This document shows, piece by piece, positions 7,353-16,021 of a DNA stretch of 64,000 nt; positions within the stretch are counted from its first letter, which is position 1; each line of letters starts with the position of its first letter. Under the pieces are notes generated by a model. That model made no database searches. It was given only the letters and a program-made list of their open reading frames with translations, and was not told where the DNA came from. The stretch is from a virus: IMG/VR virus record IMGVR_UViG_3300015368_000213, positions 61,710 to 125,709 of that record. One strand, written 5' to 3'. A program made the position numbers and the translations under genes.

Positions 7353-9062
7353 TTACTTCATCCTCTGTGAGAAATTCTTCACTTTAGCAAATTTAATCAC
7401 ATCATTAAACTTATCCACCATCTGATCTTTCTTATGGCTTATTACAAATAAATTGGTATCAGCACCCAATGATGAAAGTATAGATAATAGATCATCTGTT
7501 CCTGTTGCATCCAGACTACCATCAAACACTTCATCGAATATAAGCAGATTGGTATTAGCACTGTTCTTTAGTTTCGCAACACTTCTCCAAGCAAACAATA
7601 TAGCCAAGTTGAGTCTAGCTTTCTCGCCCTCAGAGAAATTTTCATAACTGAAATCATCTCTATGCCTAGACTTAATAGATTCCTTGAATTCTTCATCTAA
7701 TGTGAAATTCACAAAGAAATTCATGGAATTTAAATACTTATTAACTAATTTGTTTATTATGGGTATATATTGCTTGATTATTTTAGCTTTAATACCACCA
7801 TCTTTTAATAGCTGCGCGATGATATCATAATGTTGTTGATCTGATAAGATTTGTTTTTTCTGTTCTATCAGTGCATTTAATTCATCTTCGAATACGTTTA
7901 GTTGTGTCTCTTCCTGCATATTAGAAGCAAAAACCTCTTCGATATACGCAATAGAACTCACTAACGTTTCTATCTGTTTCTTTATGTGTGATGCTGCCGT
8001 ATTATTGGCTACCATCTTTTCTCTCAATGAGGAAAGGGATATCCCATGCAGTGCAATCTCATGTATTCTTTTATTGAGAGTGTCTATCTCTTTCCGCAAA
8101 TCACTCAACCCCGATTCCAGAGTAGCTAATTTCTCCGTACATGCAGTCAATAACTCTTCTTTGTTGTGTATTTCTTGTTTACAGGTAGGACATTCGGGTT
8201 TTGTGTTGTAGTACTCTATATCATCCTTTATTTTTTGTATATTGCTTTCTATCTTGGCTTCATATTTCGACATTGTTACTAACTTATTATTAGTTGGGGC
8301 TTCGTCTGAAATATGTTGTAGTAGAGCCTCACGCTCAGAAACCATTAATTTAAATTCTTCTTCCAGCACAGAAAGATTTGCTTTATTATCTTCTAATTCC
8401 TTCTTTCTCTTGGTTACGAGATCCAATCCATTCTTATTCATGCTATCCACATGCTTTTTATGCAAATCCATTTTCTCCTGCGCAGCTGATATTTGCACTG
8501 CTAAAGTACTCAGGGAATCTTTTGCTGCGCTTATTTTAGCCTTCACCACATTATTCATTGAACTGAATATTTGAATATCCAATAGGTTTTCAATAACAGT
8601 CCTTCTATCGGCGGCAGATAACTGCATAAATGGTATGAAGTTTGTTGATCCAAGTATAACTATCTGGCTGAATGCATGATAGTTCATCTTCAATACCAAC
8701 TTCTCGAAGTTCTCTTGGTAGTCCTTTGATTTGGATTCCTGATTAACAAGCATACCATTACAATATATTTCAAATATATTTGGCTTTATACCACGCACTA
8801 CCTTATAGGTTTTATTTGATATAGAAAATTCAATCTCAACCACACAATCTTTACCATTAACCGAATTGACTAATTGCGGCTTGTTGATGTTTCTGAATGG
8901 CTTACCGAATAGAGCAAATGTGATAGCATCCAAGAATGTGGATTTTCCAGCACCATTCTCCCCAACAATTAGTGTTGTTGGATGTTCATTCAATTTTATC
9001 TCAGTAAAAACATTACCTGTTGATAGGAAATTTTTATATCGTACAGTCTCAAATATCAGCAT
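7353..9062 (-). CDS. 46: Recombination endonuclease subunit gp46 (Rad50/SbcC-like)
   Basis: The ATPase subunit of the gp46-gp47 complex, which resects DNA ends for recombination-dependent replication. The Walker A motif GENGAGKS is at 34-41. Two coiled-coil arms flank a zinc hook CPTC at 291-294. The ABC signature FSEGEKARLN lies at about 475, and Walker B LLIFDEVFDGSLD at about 505. Length (569) is close to T4 gp46 (560). It follows gp47 by 18 bases, the usual order in T4-like phages, and is followed by the deformylase gene. Confidence 0.95.
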   Translation of the reverse strand: MLIFETVRYKNFLSTGNVFTEIKLNEHPTTLIVGENGAGKSTFLDAITFALFGKPFRNINKPQLVNSVNGKDCVVEIEFSISNKTYKVVRGIKPNIFEIYCNGMLVNQESKSKDYQENFEKLVLKMNYHAFSQIVILGSTNFIPFMQLSAADRRTVIENLLDIQIFSSMNNVVKAKISAAKDSLSTLAVQISAAQEKMDLHKKHVDSMNKNGLDLVTKRKKELEDNKANLSVLEEEFKLMVSEREALLQHISDEAPTNNKLVTMSKYEAKIESNIQKIKDDIEYYNTKPECPTCKQEIHNKEELLTACTEKLATLESGLSDLRKEIDTLNKRIHEIALHGISLSSLREKMVANNTAASHIKKQIETLVSSIAYIEEVFASNMQEETQLNVFEDELNALIEQKKQILSDQQHYDIIAQLLKDGGIKAKIIKQYIPIINKLVNKYLNSMNFFVNFTLDEEFKESIKSRHRDDFSYENFSEGEKARLNLAILFAWRSVAKLKNSANTNLLIFDEVFDGSLDATGTDDLLSILSSLGADTNLFVISHKKDQMVDKFNDVIKFAKVKNFSQRMK

Positions 9063-9080
9063 TATTTAACCACATCATTA

Positions 9081-10145
9081 TCATTCTGCTCCCATTACCA
9101 TAGCTTCATTGTAAATGCCACGAATAATACTCTTTATAGTTTCGGTTTTAACTGGAAGAGTCAACCCATCAACGTATTTGGACAATATGGTTAAGGTATC
9201 TTCTTCCTGATCAATATCATCGGTATTTATACCATTATCTGAGTAGTCTATAAAGTTTTCTACCACAGAAAGCTCCAACGGATTATGTTTAGATAGACAA
9301 TCGAGGAACGTATCAAACTTGAATGGATCGCTTCTGTTATCGACTATTATCTTGATGTGTTTATCTTCAATATTCGAATACTTTGCGTTCATGATATCAT
9401 TATACGATAGCTTCGTATCATCATACTTAATTTTATAGAACATCCTATATGGATTTTTTATAAATGTTAGTGAATAGTCATCCGTATCGAATATGTGGAA
9501 TCCTTTTTCGTCGTTATAATCTGCCCAAGTATGCTCTGATGGTGTACCAACATAAGTGATGTTGCCCTGTGAACTCTTGTGGTGGAAATGTCCACTCAAT
9601 ACCTTCTTATAGTTCTTGAGTATGTTATGATCCATTCCGGTATAACAAACATTCCCTCTATCCATTTCAAATCCGGATATCTCAAAATGACCAATACATA
9701 ACGGAGATGTGCTCTTTGATATTAAGTCCATTGTCGCTTGCTCATTATCAGCACATATCCAAGGAATAATATCTATTCCATATTTCCATGTTGTTGGTGT
9801 GTCGAATATAGTGATATTGTCGTATTCTTTTAGAAGTAAAGATGGGGAATTTACTTCTAATGTGTTCTTAAAATAAACATCATGATTTCCCAGCAATGTA
9901 TAGAATTGTATATTCTCTTTTTTCAGGACATCAAAGAAATATTTCCTACACAATGCCAATGAATTGAAATTGATATACTTGCGCCTATCAAACAAATCTC
10001 CAGTCTGAAATACTTCTGTTATGTTATGTTTTTTTAGATACGGAAAAAATATATTACTGTAGAATTCTTTGAAGTTGGCATGAAAAGCATAACTATCGGA
10101 TCTTACAGAAAAATGAGTATCACCTAATATTGCTATTTTCGTCAT
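9081..10145 (-). CDS. 47: Recombination endonuclease subunit gp47 (Mre11/SbcD-like)
   Basis: The nuclease subunit of the gp46-gp47 complex. The metallophosphoesterase motifs are in order: GDTHFS near the N-terminus, GDLFDRR, GNHD, then GHFH in the SGHFHHKS segment. The total of 354 residues compares with 339 in T4. An upstream in-frame ATG would add four residues, but the GGGGTGG sequence just before the ATG at 10145 favours MTKIAILGDTHF as the start. The first 26 bases overlap the 3' end of the DUF2493-like gene. Confidence 0.95.
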   Translation of the reverse strand: MTKIAILGDTHFSVRSDSYAFHANFKEFYSNIFFPYLKKHNITEVFQTGDLFDRRKYINFNSLALCRKYFFDVLKKENIQFYTLLGNHDVYFKNTLEVNSPSLLLKEYDNITIFDTPTTWKYGIDIIPWICADNEQATMDLISKSTSPLCIGHFEISGFEMDRGNVCYTGMDHNILKNYKKVLSGHFHHKSSQGNITYVGTPSEHTWADYNDEKGFHIFDTDDYSLTFIKNPYRMFYKIKYDDTKLSYNDIMNAKYSNIEDKHIKIIVDNRSDPFKFDTFLDCLSKHNPLELSVVENFIDYSDNGINTDDIDQEEDTLTILSKYVDGLTLPVKTETIKSIIRGIYNEAMVMGAE

Positions 10146-10509
10146 CAGCCACCCCATAGGTCAAATCATCATTAATCTCCACGACATACACACCAGCTGC
10201 TTTGCATATATCAACCATATTCTTAGTGCCCTTACCACCCTTAAATGCAATGAGAATATCTATACCATGATTTAGCATTTCTCTATTGCGTATATACCCA
10301 GCTGCTCTACCATATTGAGTCCAATCCGCTGGGAATTTTTCATATCGCACATTATTGGTTTTAGCCCAATCCAATGCCAACGTATCAGCTCCTGTTGCCG
10401 CACCTGATATGAGAATAAAATCTCTATTACGTGCAACAAAATCTAGGACTTCTCCTACCTTTTTCCTATTGAAATAATCCCTTCCACCACATACACATAG
10501 TCTTACCAT
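10120..10509 (-). CDS. DUF2493-type SLOG-family protein
   Basis: A 129-residue Rossmann-like protein of the DUF2493 (YspA) group in the SLOG superfamily. The opening VRLCVCGGRDY, the ISGAATGADTLA loop and the later GRAAGYIRNREML stretch are the characteristic nucleotide-binding elements of this family. SLOG proteins bind or process nucleotide-derived ligands; the phage substrate is unknown. The gene sits between gp55 and gp47: its start abuts the stop of gp55 and its end overlaps the start of gp47, so the three are probably co-translated. Phage genomes often carry such single-domain copies. Confidence 0.8.
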   Translation of the reverse strand: MVRLCVCGGRDYFNRKKVGEVLDFVARNRDFILISGAATGADTLALDWAKTNNVRYEKFPADWTQYGRAAGYIRNREMLNHGIDILIAFKGGKGTKNMVDICKAAGVYVVEINDDLTYGVADDENSNIR

Positions 10510-11039
10510 TAGAGATCATCCACCGTTTTATTCACAGAAGTTTTTGTCTTTTTTTCTGCTATTGTCTTTTCGAAATTTTCAACAAAGAGTGCTATATTAT
10601 CGTATACTTCAAATTGCTTATATGTACCATCATCACCCATAGCATCAGATGTCTCGTATTCTTCTAATATACCAATGGCAATTGTGGATTTGTATTTCAC
10701 ATATAATTGTTTCTTTTCTTTCTTTATCCTTCTGAGAAACGCATTATATACTGTTTGGGTGAAATATGCGAATGGATTGGATGATCTGATTGGGTCAAAA
10801 CTATCGGCATACATTACGCAATTTTCGACGGCATCCGCAATCATTTCATCCCTGAATGTATATGATAGGAAATTTGGTTTGTGTGATAACTTTTCTGCAA
10901 TCATCATGAAGCACTTACCAACGTATTCCGGTAATTTTGGTTTTGGTAAATTTTCTTCTTCTGCTTTTTTAACTGCCTGTTTGTATGCGATCAGCTCTTT
11001 CAGGAAATCTTTATTATTAATATAAAATGGTTTTGCCAT
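10509..11039 (-). CDS. 55: Late sigma factor gp55
   Basis: The phage sigma factor that directs host RNA polymerase to late promoters of TATAAATA type, many of which are visible in this window. The 176-residue protein matches T4 gp55 (185) in the opening YINNKDFLKELIAYK, the central SYTFRDEMIADAVENCV helix, the NPFAYFTQTVYNAFLRRIKKEKK segment, and a short acidic C-terminus that in T4 contacts the clamp. A TTG-initiated extension of four residues is possible, but a GAGGA site precedes the ATG at 11039. Its stop overlaps the start of the next gene. Confidence 0.93.
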   Translation of the reverse strand: MAKPFYINNKDFLKELIAYKQAVKKAEEENLPKPKLPEYVGKCFMMIAEKLSHKPNFLSYTFRDEMIADAVENCVMYADSFDPIRSSNPFAYFTQTVYNAFLRRIKKEKKQLYVKYKSTIAIGILEEYETSDAMGDDGTYKQFEVYDNIALFVENFEKTIAEKKTKTSVNKTVDDL

Positions 11040-11047
11040 ATCAATCC

Positions 11048-11479
11048 TCAATGTATTGGTTTATTTTTTCTATCATTCATGATATCTGGAAATGAGATGA
11101 TGTTTTCATCTTTATTATCATTAGCTCTTTTTGGTTTATTTTCTGTATCGTCTTCAAATTCATCGTGAAACTGTTCGTAGAAAAAGAATTCTTTGGCTTG
11201 AATATAATGGTCTAGGAAATCTTCCCTGACTGGCAGATGGAAAACAACTTCTTTTAGGGGGAAGGTTATTTTTGTCTCTGTTACAATTTGTTGTGGTAGC
11301 ACTTCCCTCATATATAATGCTTGTTTGCCTTGATCGTATAATGTCTCCAATTCAACTATCAGTGGAAATTCTATCGTCAGGATATCTTCGGTGATAGTCA
11401 CATATCCCGCCATATCTTCGAATTTATTAGTCAGTCTAATGAACTCTACTACCGAATCATCTTTTTTTGTGTCTGACAT
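11048..11479 (-). CDS. Unrecognised protein between uvsW and gp55
   Basis: A 143-residue acidic protein I do not recognise. Residues 1-100 have mixed strands and helices with several hydrophobic strands (AGYVTITEDILTIEFPLIVEL), then an acidic patch (FHDEFEDDTENK) and a polar tail. Its start overlaps the end of uvsW by one base and its end is close to the start of gp55, so it belongs to the same operon. The position beside the late sigma factor makes a role in late transcription conceivable, but I see no motif of gp33 or another known factor. Confidence 0.7.
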   Translation of the reverse strand: MSDTKKDDSVVEFIRLTNKFEDMAGYVTITEDILTIEFPLIVELETLYDQGKQALYMREVLPQQIVTETKITFPLKEVVFHLPVREDFLDHYIQAKEFFFYEQFHDEFEDDTENKPKRANDNKDENIISFPDIMNDRKNKPIH

Positions 11480-12942
11480 TATTCTATCCTTATAGTTGTA
11501 GTTGTGATTGGATGTTTCTCTTCGCTATAAATTTTAAGTCTTTCCACATAATGCTTTAGTGCAAAATTAAGCTTATCCCCAGAACGCAAATCATCTACAA
11601 TATCATATAATGTGGCAGTATCCTTCCCATCAGCTGTCCTTAAAATTCTACCAATTGATTGTAATGTTCTGATCTTACTTTTTGTGGGAGAAGAAAAAAT
11701 TAGATTGTGGAGATTTTTAATGTTCACTCCGGTAGAGAATGTACCAAATGATGCTATGATCAGTGCATCATTCTCCTTCTCAACTATGTTTCTTATCTCT
11801 TCCCTATCTTTCGCATCAACCCCACTATAAACAAAAAACACTTTCCTACCATTAGCCTTACTTTCAATAATTTCTTTAAGGATTATACCATGTTTTTCCA
11901 CAAAAGTAAATAAAATCAGAGTGTTGCCTTTTATATTTAGTGACAGATTTGCTATGAAATTGTTCCTTGCTTTGTTGCTTATAATAAAGTCTATCTCTTC
12001 AAAATAATCACTCCCCTGTATCGCATTACATGTTTCTTCTGAATACTTCAATATTATAAATTTGATTTTCAACTCAGCAAGATGTTCTTCATCAATCAAC
12101 TCTTTTGTCGATTTCAATCTTTGCACAACACCAAATAAACCTTCTATGATTAGTTTATGAACTTGGCTGTTATCTAATGATCCGGTTAACCCAATTCGAA
12201 CATCACAATTGACTAATTTGGTCATAATATCAACCAAGGAACTGCTCTGGAAATGGTGTGCTTCGTCACCAATGATAAAATCGAATTGAGAAAAATATTG
12301 CTTATCCATCTCATATATGGATTGCCATGTACTGCAAACGAGATCTTTATCGGGCACTTTCGAATATCCTGAGTAAATTTTTTGACAGTGCTTATCTACA
12401 TCCCATCCATTCTCAGATGAATAATCTTTGAAGTCGCTATACATCTGTTCAACAAGATTCACAGTTGGTACTATCAACAATCCACGAGACTTGGTTTGCA
12501 ACAAATGTCGTAGCATGATGTATATTATCAGAGATTTACCGGATCCAGTTGGTGACTGTATCACACAACGTTTATGAGATAGGGCATAGGATGATCCATA
12601 TACCTGATAATCTCTGGTTTCTATTTTATCCGGCAATAGAAGAGATTTTATGATATTTCTTGTGTCTATTGGGTATATTTTTTCATCATCCAAATATACA
12701 CAAGAGTAATTTCGCATTTTGCAAAATGCTTTTATGTGCTTGACCAATCCAACATATATTCTTTTGGTCTTTAGGTTATACAGCCTGATCCTTCCATCCC
12801 AAAACTTACTTACGTGTCTTTTTTTATATTGGCTATCGGGAGCATCAAAAGAAAAGAACTCAGATAATTCTTTATCTATATGTTCGTCGCATTTCACCTT
12901 TACATATACATTATTAAGCTTTTTTATTACAACATCAACCAT
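11479..12942 (-). CDS. uvsW: UvsW helicase (recombination and replication, DExH type)
   Basis: A superfamily 2 helicase that in T4 unwinds R-loops and branched DNA and helps switch from origin to recombination-dependent replication. The N-terminal ~110 residues correspond to the T4 UvsW DNA-binding domain. Motif I is SPTGSGKS near residue 131, motif II is DEAHH near 228, and motif VI lies in the LQSIGRILR segment near residue 430. The total of 487 residues compares with 503 in T4. The ATG at 12942 is preferred over an adjacent upstream TTG. It follows uvsY by 21 bases. Confidence 0.93.
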   Translation of the reverse strand: MVDVVIKKLNNVYVKVKCDEHIDKELSEFFSFDAPDSQYKKRHVSKFWDGRIRLYNLKTKRIYVGLVKHIKAFCKMRNYSCVYLDDEKIYPIDTRNIIKSLLLPDKIETRDYQVYGSSYALSHKRCVIQSPTGSGKSLIIYIMLRHLLQTKSRGLLIVPTVNLVEQMYSDFKDYSSENGWDVDKHCQKIYSGYSKVPDKDLVCSTWQSIYEMDKQYFSQFDFIIGDEAHHFQSSSLVDIMTKLVNCDVRIGLTGSLDNSQVHKLIIEGLFGVVQRLKSTKELIDEEHLAELKIKFIILKYSEETCNAIQGSDYFEEIDFIISNKARNNFIANLSLNIKGNTLILFTFVEKHGIILKEIIESKANGRKVFFVYSGVDAKDREEIRNIVEKENDALIIASFGTFSTGVNIKNLHNLIFSSPTKSKIRTLQSIGRILRTADGKDTATLYDIVDDLRSGDKLNFALKHYVERLKIYSEEKHPITTTTIRIE

Positions 12943-12963
12943 CAACTTTACCAGAAATAGGAA

Positions 12964-13413
12964 TCATCTTGCCCCCTGAATGAATCTTTCATGAGTCATA
13001 TGTTCACGTAATTGCCATGTGCGATTATTCAATTCCTTGAGAACATTCGTGCAGAAATTTGCAGCTTCCTCATGATATTGTCTTTTTGTGTTTATATTAT
13101 TTAGGTCAGCATCACCATCAATATACACACTAATATCAGACTTCAATACAAATTGAAATGGCTCCCATCCCAGTTCCGTCAGCTCATTAGCATCCAATTT
13201 ACCAGTATAATACATCCACTTAGTTTTCTTCATACGTAAGAATTCTGCATGATAATGCTTTGATGCTAGATTATGTAATGATAGATATCTATTGTATTTT
13301 GCATGTATGATTGGTATATTGAGAATCTCCTTCTCTGGTTCTGTTGGATTTATAACAGAATCCTTATCCCATTCATCAATCATCTCTTCAATCTTGGGTG
13401 TTTTTATTTTCAT
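12964..13413 (-). CDS. uvsY: UvsY recombination mediator
   Basis: A 149-residue mediator that loads the UvsX recombinase onto gp32-coated single strands. It matches T4 UvsY in layout: an N-terminal IEEMIDEWDKDSVI helix, the YNRYLSLHNLASK segment, then MKKTKWMYYTGKLD (T4: KKVALKARLDYYSGRGD), a VYIDGDADLN stretch and a C-terminal helix rich in R and H. The start at 13413 (MKIKTPKIEEM) agrees with the T4 N-terminus; the longer open frame upstream is not needed. It has a clear sigma70-type promoter about 30 bases upstream and directly precedes uvsW. Confidence 0.87.
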   Translation of the reverse strand: MKIKTPKIEEMIDEWDKDSVINPTEPEKEILNIPIIHAKYNRYLSLHNLASKHYHAEFLRMKKTKWMYYTGKLDANELTELGWEPFQFVLKSDISVYIDGDADLNNINTKRQYHEEAANFCTNVLKELNNRTWQLREHMTHERFIQGAR

Positions 13414-13445
13414 TTCAAATAACCATAAGTACCATATTATATGCA

Positions 13446-13474
13446 AATATAACACTATTATGGTGTATAGTCAA
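13446..13474 (-). promoter_or_regulatory. Sigma70-type promoter of uvsY
   Basis: On the minus strand TTGACT (13469-13474), exactly 17 bases and TATATT (13446-13451) precede uvsY, with a predicted transcription start near 13439. It stands back to back with the rightward promoter at 13485-13513, giving a divergent promoter pair. Confidence 0.7.
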
Positions 13475-13484
13475 TTCACTGGAT

Positions 13485-13513
13485 TTGACATGACATCAAA
13501 CCATCTGTATAAT
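13485..13513 (+). promoter_or_regulatory. Fully consensus sigma70 promoter pointing rightward, copy 1
   Basis: TTGACA (13485-13490), 17 bases and TATAAT (13508-13513) form a perfect bacterial consensus promoter on the strand opposite to all genes here. The -10 lies in the 56-bp repeat; the -35 lies outside it. Transcription would run antisense into the 3' end of the repeat-protein gene at 13553. Confidence 0.75.
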
Positions 13514-13556
13514 AGACTATGTTGCCGTTAATGAATAATATTAATTAATATATTAA
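13501..13556. repeat. 56-bp exact direct repeat, copy 1
   Basis: This 56-bp segment is identical to 51505-51560. It contains the TATAAT of a rightward promoter, an initially transcribed region that can be read as a nine-codon peptide from ATG 13519 (MLPLMNNIN), and a 14-base palindrome ATATTAATTAATAT (13538-13551). It also includes the stop codon of the leftward gene at 13553. Early promoters followed by stem-loops (PeSLs) are known mobile regulatory cassettes of T4-type phages; this is a likely relative. Confidence 0.9.
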
Positions 13557-16018
13557 GAAGAAGCATCTTTATTCTTACGTGCAATATCATATGCTGTTGT
13601 TAATAATGCCTGTTTCTTTATTGCCTCATTCGGATGATTAATGAATTTACTAACCATATGCATAGGCACTTGTCTATGGGATAGAGCATTAGTTACTACT
13701 ATTGGATGTTCATCACTTAATGCTTTCTCAAAGTGAGCATCGGTTAAATGTAACCTAGCCATAGGATTTCCAAATACAGAGCTTTTAACTCCCGGATCAG
13801 GATGATTTAATATAGCATTGATATGCTCCTTATTTATATTTCCATAAGAAGCAACATTACGTCTTATAGCAGGATTACTGTGATTTAGTAATTTTGATAA
13901 ATGATGGGCTTTTAATCTTGGATCGGTTATAGCTGATGGACTCATTACGAAATTAGATGCCCTATCATTCATATTCATGACATGATCAACAGCTGTATCC
14001 ATGTGTTTATCTTTAAAATGTTGTGAATGCATAGCACGATTTACTCTCATATGAGTAGGAACACTTAACATTTTATCAATGACATCACTATTAGCATTTT
14101 CATGTTTGGCTACAACATCGCTTAGATCATCGTGTTTATCATCCAATGCTGTCATCAAATTATCAACTGATGCATGGGAGCTGCTCAATGCACGGGTTTT
14201 GATTGTTGTTCCATTTTCTGGATTGCGGAGCATCATATCTACGTGTTTTGATGATAAATTAGGATTTAACGCAGCATTAAATCTAGTCTCATGATCTGGA
14301 TGTGTTACTGCTTTTTCCAAATCATCACCTTTTAATAATGGGCTTTTCCCAGCAAACACTCGTACTGGGAGTAATGGATTATCCAATCCTTTCAACATAT
14401 GCTCTTTGGTTGCATTTTTATGCATAATCGCATGTTCTCGTATCGATGGTTCAGAATCAGATAATAATTTATCTATATGATGTGGGGCAAGATTCTTGAC
14501 TGCATCAACAACTTGAAATCTGACTTTAGATGATGGGTCGCTTACCAATTTATCAACATCATTGTTTGTCAATTTCTCATGCTGTCTATAAACAGCAGCT
14601 GCCCTAACATCATCACTAGTATCATTGATTGCTTTCTGCGCATTTTCCACTGATGCACCTCTATGCACGGCAGCATCCTTTCTAACCTCAACACTATGAT
14701 CATTTAATGCTTTATCTATATTGGCTGGTGATGAATGTGGCGATCTTATTGCTTTTTGTCTCACCTCAACATTACGATCATCTAATGCGGTATCTATGTG
14801 GTGTGATGTGATATTAGGATTTCTCATAACAACCATTTTATCATCATAATCTGCTTCACTATGTTTATCTTTGTTAGATAGGATATTTGTTATGTGTTTA
14901 CTATCCAAATTAGTATGAAGTAATGCAACATTACGTAAATTACGATCTCCCCATTTATCATTCATGATATTATCCAGAACTTCTTTTGGCGTATTACTAT
15001 TATATAACGCCTGTTTTCTTACTGCTACGCTTCGGTCATTTTTCACCACATGGGATATTTGTTCTGGTGTGATTTTATCATGGGTGGCAGCAGTCAGTCT
15101 AAGCTGTTCATCTGGGTCATTGAGAGCAATACCCACATGTTCAGATGTTGCCTTTGGATGATTGAGTGCCGCCTTTTTGATTCTGTAATGCTTTGCTTCT
15201 TCTGATCCAGTACTGTTCTCTGGTAATTTTTGATTCAATATATTAGTTAAATCTTTCTCTCCGACAGCTGGATGTATTTTTTGTGTCGGTGCATTATCAT
15301 TGTATACGGATGGGTTTATGGTATAAAGTACGTTGCCCCCTTTATGTTTACCGGATAATTTATCTGCAACTTTACTCATTTCATCCATAAACCCCTGATG
15401 CCTTATTCCATAATGGGAATTTATGGCATGCATAGTATGTCCTTCTTCATTGTGATATGGATGGAAAGTGGTTCTGGCTATTTCTTTACCTGTATGATCT
15501 TTCAAATAACCAACTACAGTACCTTCCTCTACTTCGTTTTCCAGATAATCCCTGTTGCATCCGTTTTCGAAATTCTTACATGATTCGTTTTCCCATGATT
15601 GACCACCTGATGTTTGACCAGCCACACGATGTGGATGTCTGGATACATGCACAGTCATTCCTGTGTATTTTTTCCCTTGTCTAGTAGTATCATTAGCAAA
15701 GTCATTAATCAGATCTTGGTTTGCCTTTGTTTTGGTGAGCAACCCACCAATTCTAACAGATCTACCGTGCTTATCTTTGGTCATACCACCCTTATATTCT
15801 TCTGGTGATATTGTGGCACCAAGATGCTCTTCAACTCTTTTATGTACTTCGGATTTGTCTTGAGTTCCTTCTAATGGATATTCTATATCGTGATTACCCT
15901 CACCAAAGTAATGATCTGTATGGGATAATGTCTTTTTTGTAGGCATAGCCCAACTATCAACATCGTTCTTCTGTTCTGGTGTTAATTCTTCGGTTATAAA
16001 TTTTTTGAAAGTTTTCAT
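13553..16018 (-). CDS. Repeat protein A with capsid-targeting-like N-terminus (candidate packaged protein)
   Basis: An 821-residue protein, one of three tandem paralogs. Its first ten residues, MKTFKKFITE, closely match the T4 capsid targeting sequence of internal proteins (MKTYQEFIAE), which the gp21 protease cuts after the Glu of an (I/L)xE motif. Residues ~60-265 form a conserved globular region with the signature VSRHPHRVAGQTS, then QSW..ESCKNF, GTVVGYLKDHTGKEIA and NSHYGIRHQGFMDEM. From about 285 on run some twenty units of 24-27 residues of the type 'A..h..at..hid.aLnD....VR', resembling LRV or HEAT-like repeats. It follows paralog B by three bases and ends inside the 56-bp repeat. The function is unknown; packaging is inferred. 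Confidence 0.8.
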   Translation of the reverse strand: MKTFKKFITEELTPEQKNDVDSWAMPTKKTLSHTDHYFGEGNHDIEYPLEGTQDKSEVHKRVEEHLGATISPEEYKGGMTKDKHGRSVRIGGLLTKTKANQDLINDFANDTTRQGKKYTGMTVHVSRHPHRVAGQTSGGQSWENESCKNFENGCNRDYLENEVEEGTVVGYLKDHTGKEIARTTFHPYHNEEGHTMHAINSHYGIRHQGFMDEMSKVADKLSGKHKGGNVLYTINPSVYNDNAPTQKIHPAVGEKDLTNILNQKLPENSTGSEEAKHYRIKKAALNHPKATSEHVGIALNDPDEQLRLTAATHDKITPEQISHVVKNDRSVAVRKQALYNSNTPKEVLDNIMNDKWGDRNLRNVALLHTNLDSKHITNILSNKDKHSEADYDDKMVVMRNPNITSHHIDTALDDRNVEVRQKAIRSPHSSPANIDKALNDHSVEVRKDAAVHRGASVENAQKAINDTSDDVRAAAVYRQHEKLTNNDVDKLVSDPSSKVRFQVVDAVKNLAPHHIDKLLSDSEPSIREHAIMHKNATKEHMLKGLDNPLLPVRVFAGKSPLLKGDDLEKAVTHPDHETRFNAALNPNLSSKHVDMMLRNPENGTTIKTRALSSSHASVDNLMTALDDKHDDLSDVVAKHENANSDVIDKMLSVPTHMRVNRAMHSQHFKDKHMDTAVDHVMNMNDRASNFVMSPSAITDPRLKAHHLSKLLNHSNPAIRRNVASYGNINKEHINAILNHPDPGVKSSVFGNPMARLHLTDAHFEKALSDEHPIVVTNALSHRQVPMHMVSKFINHPNEAIKKQALLTTAYDIARKNKDASS

Positions 16019-16021
16019 TGG

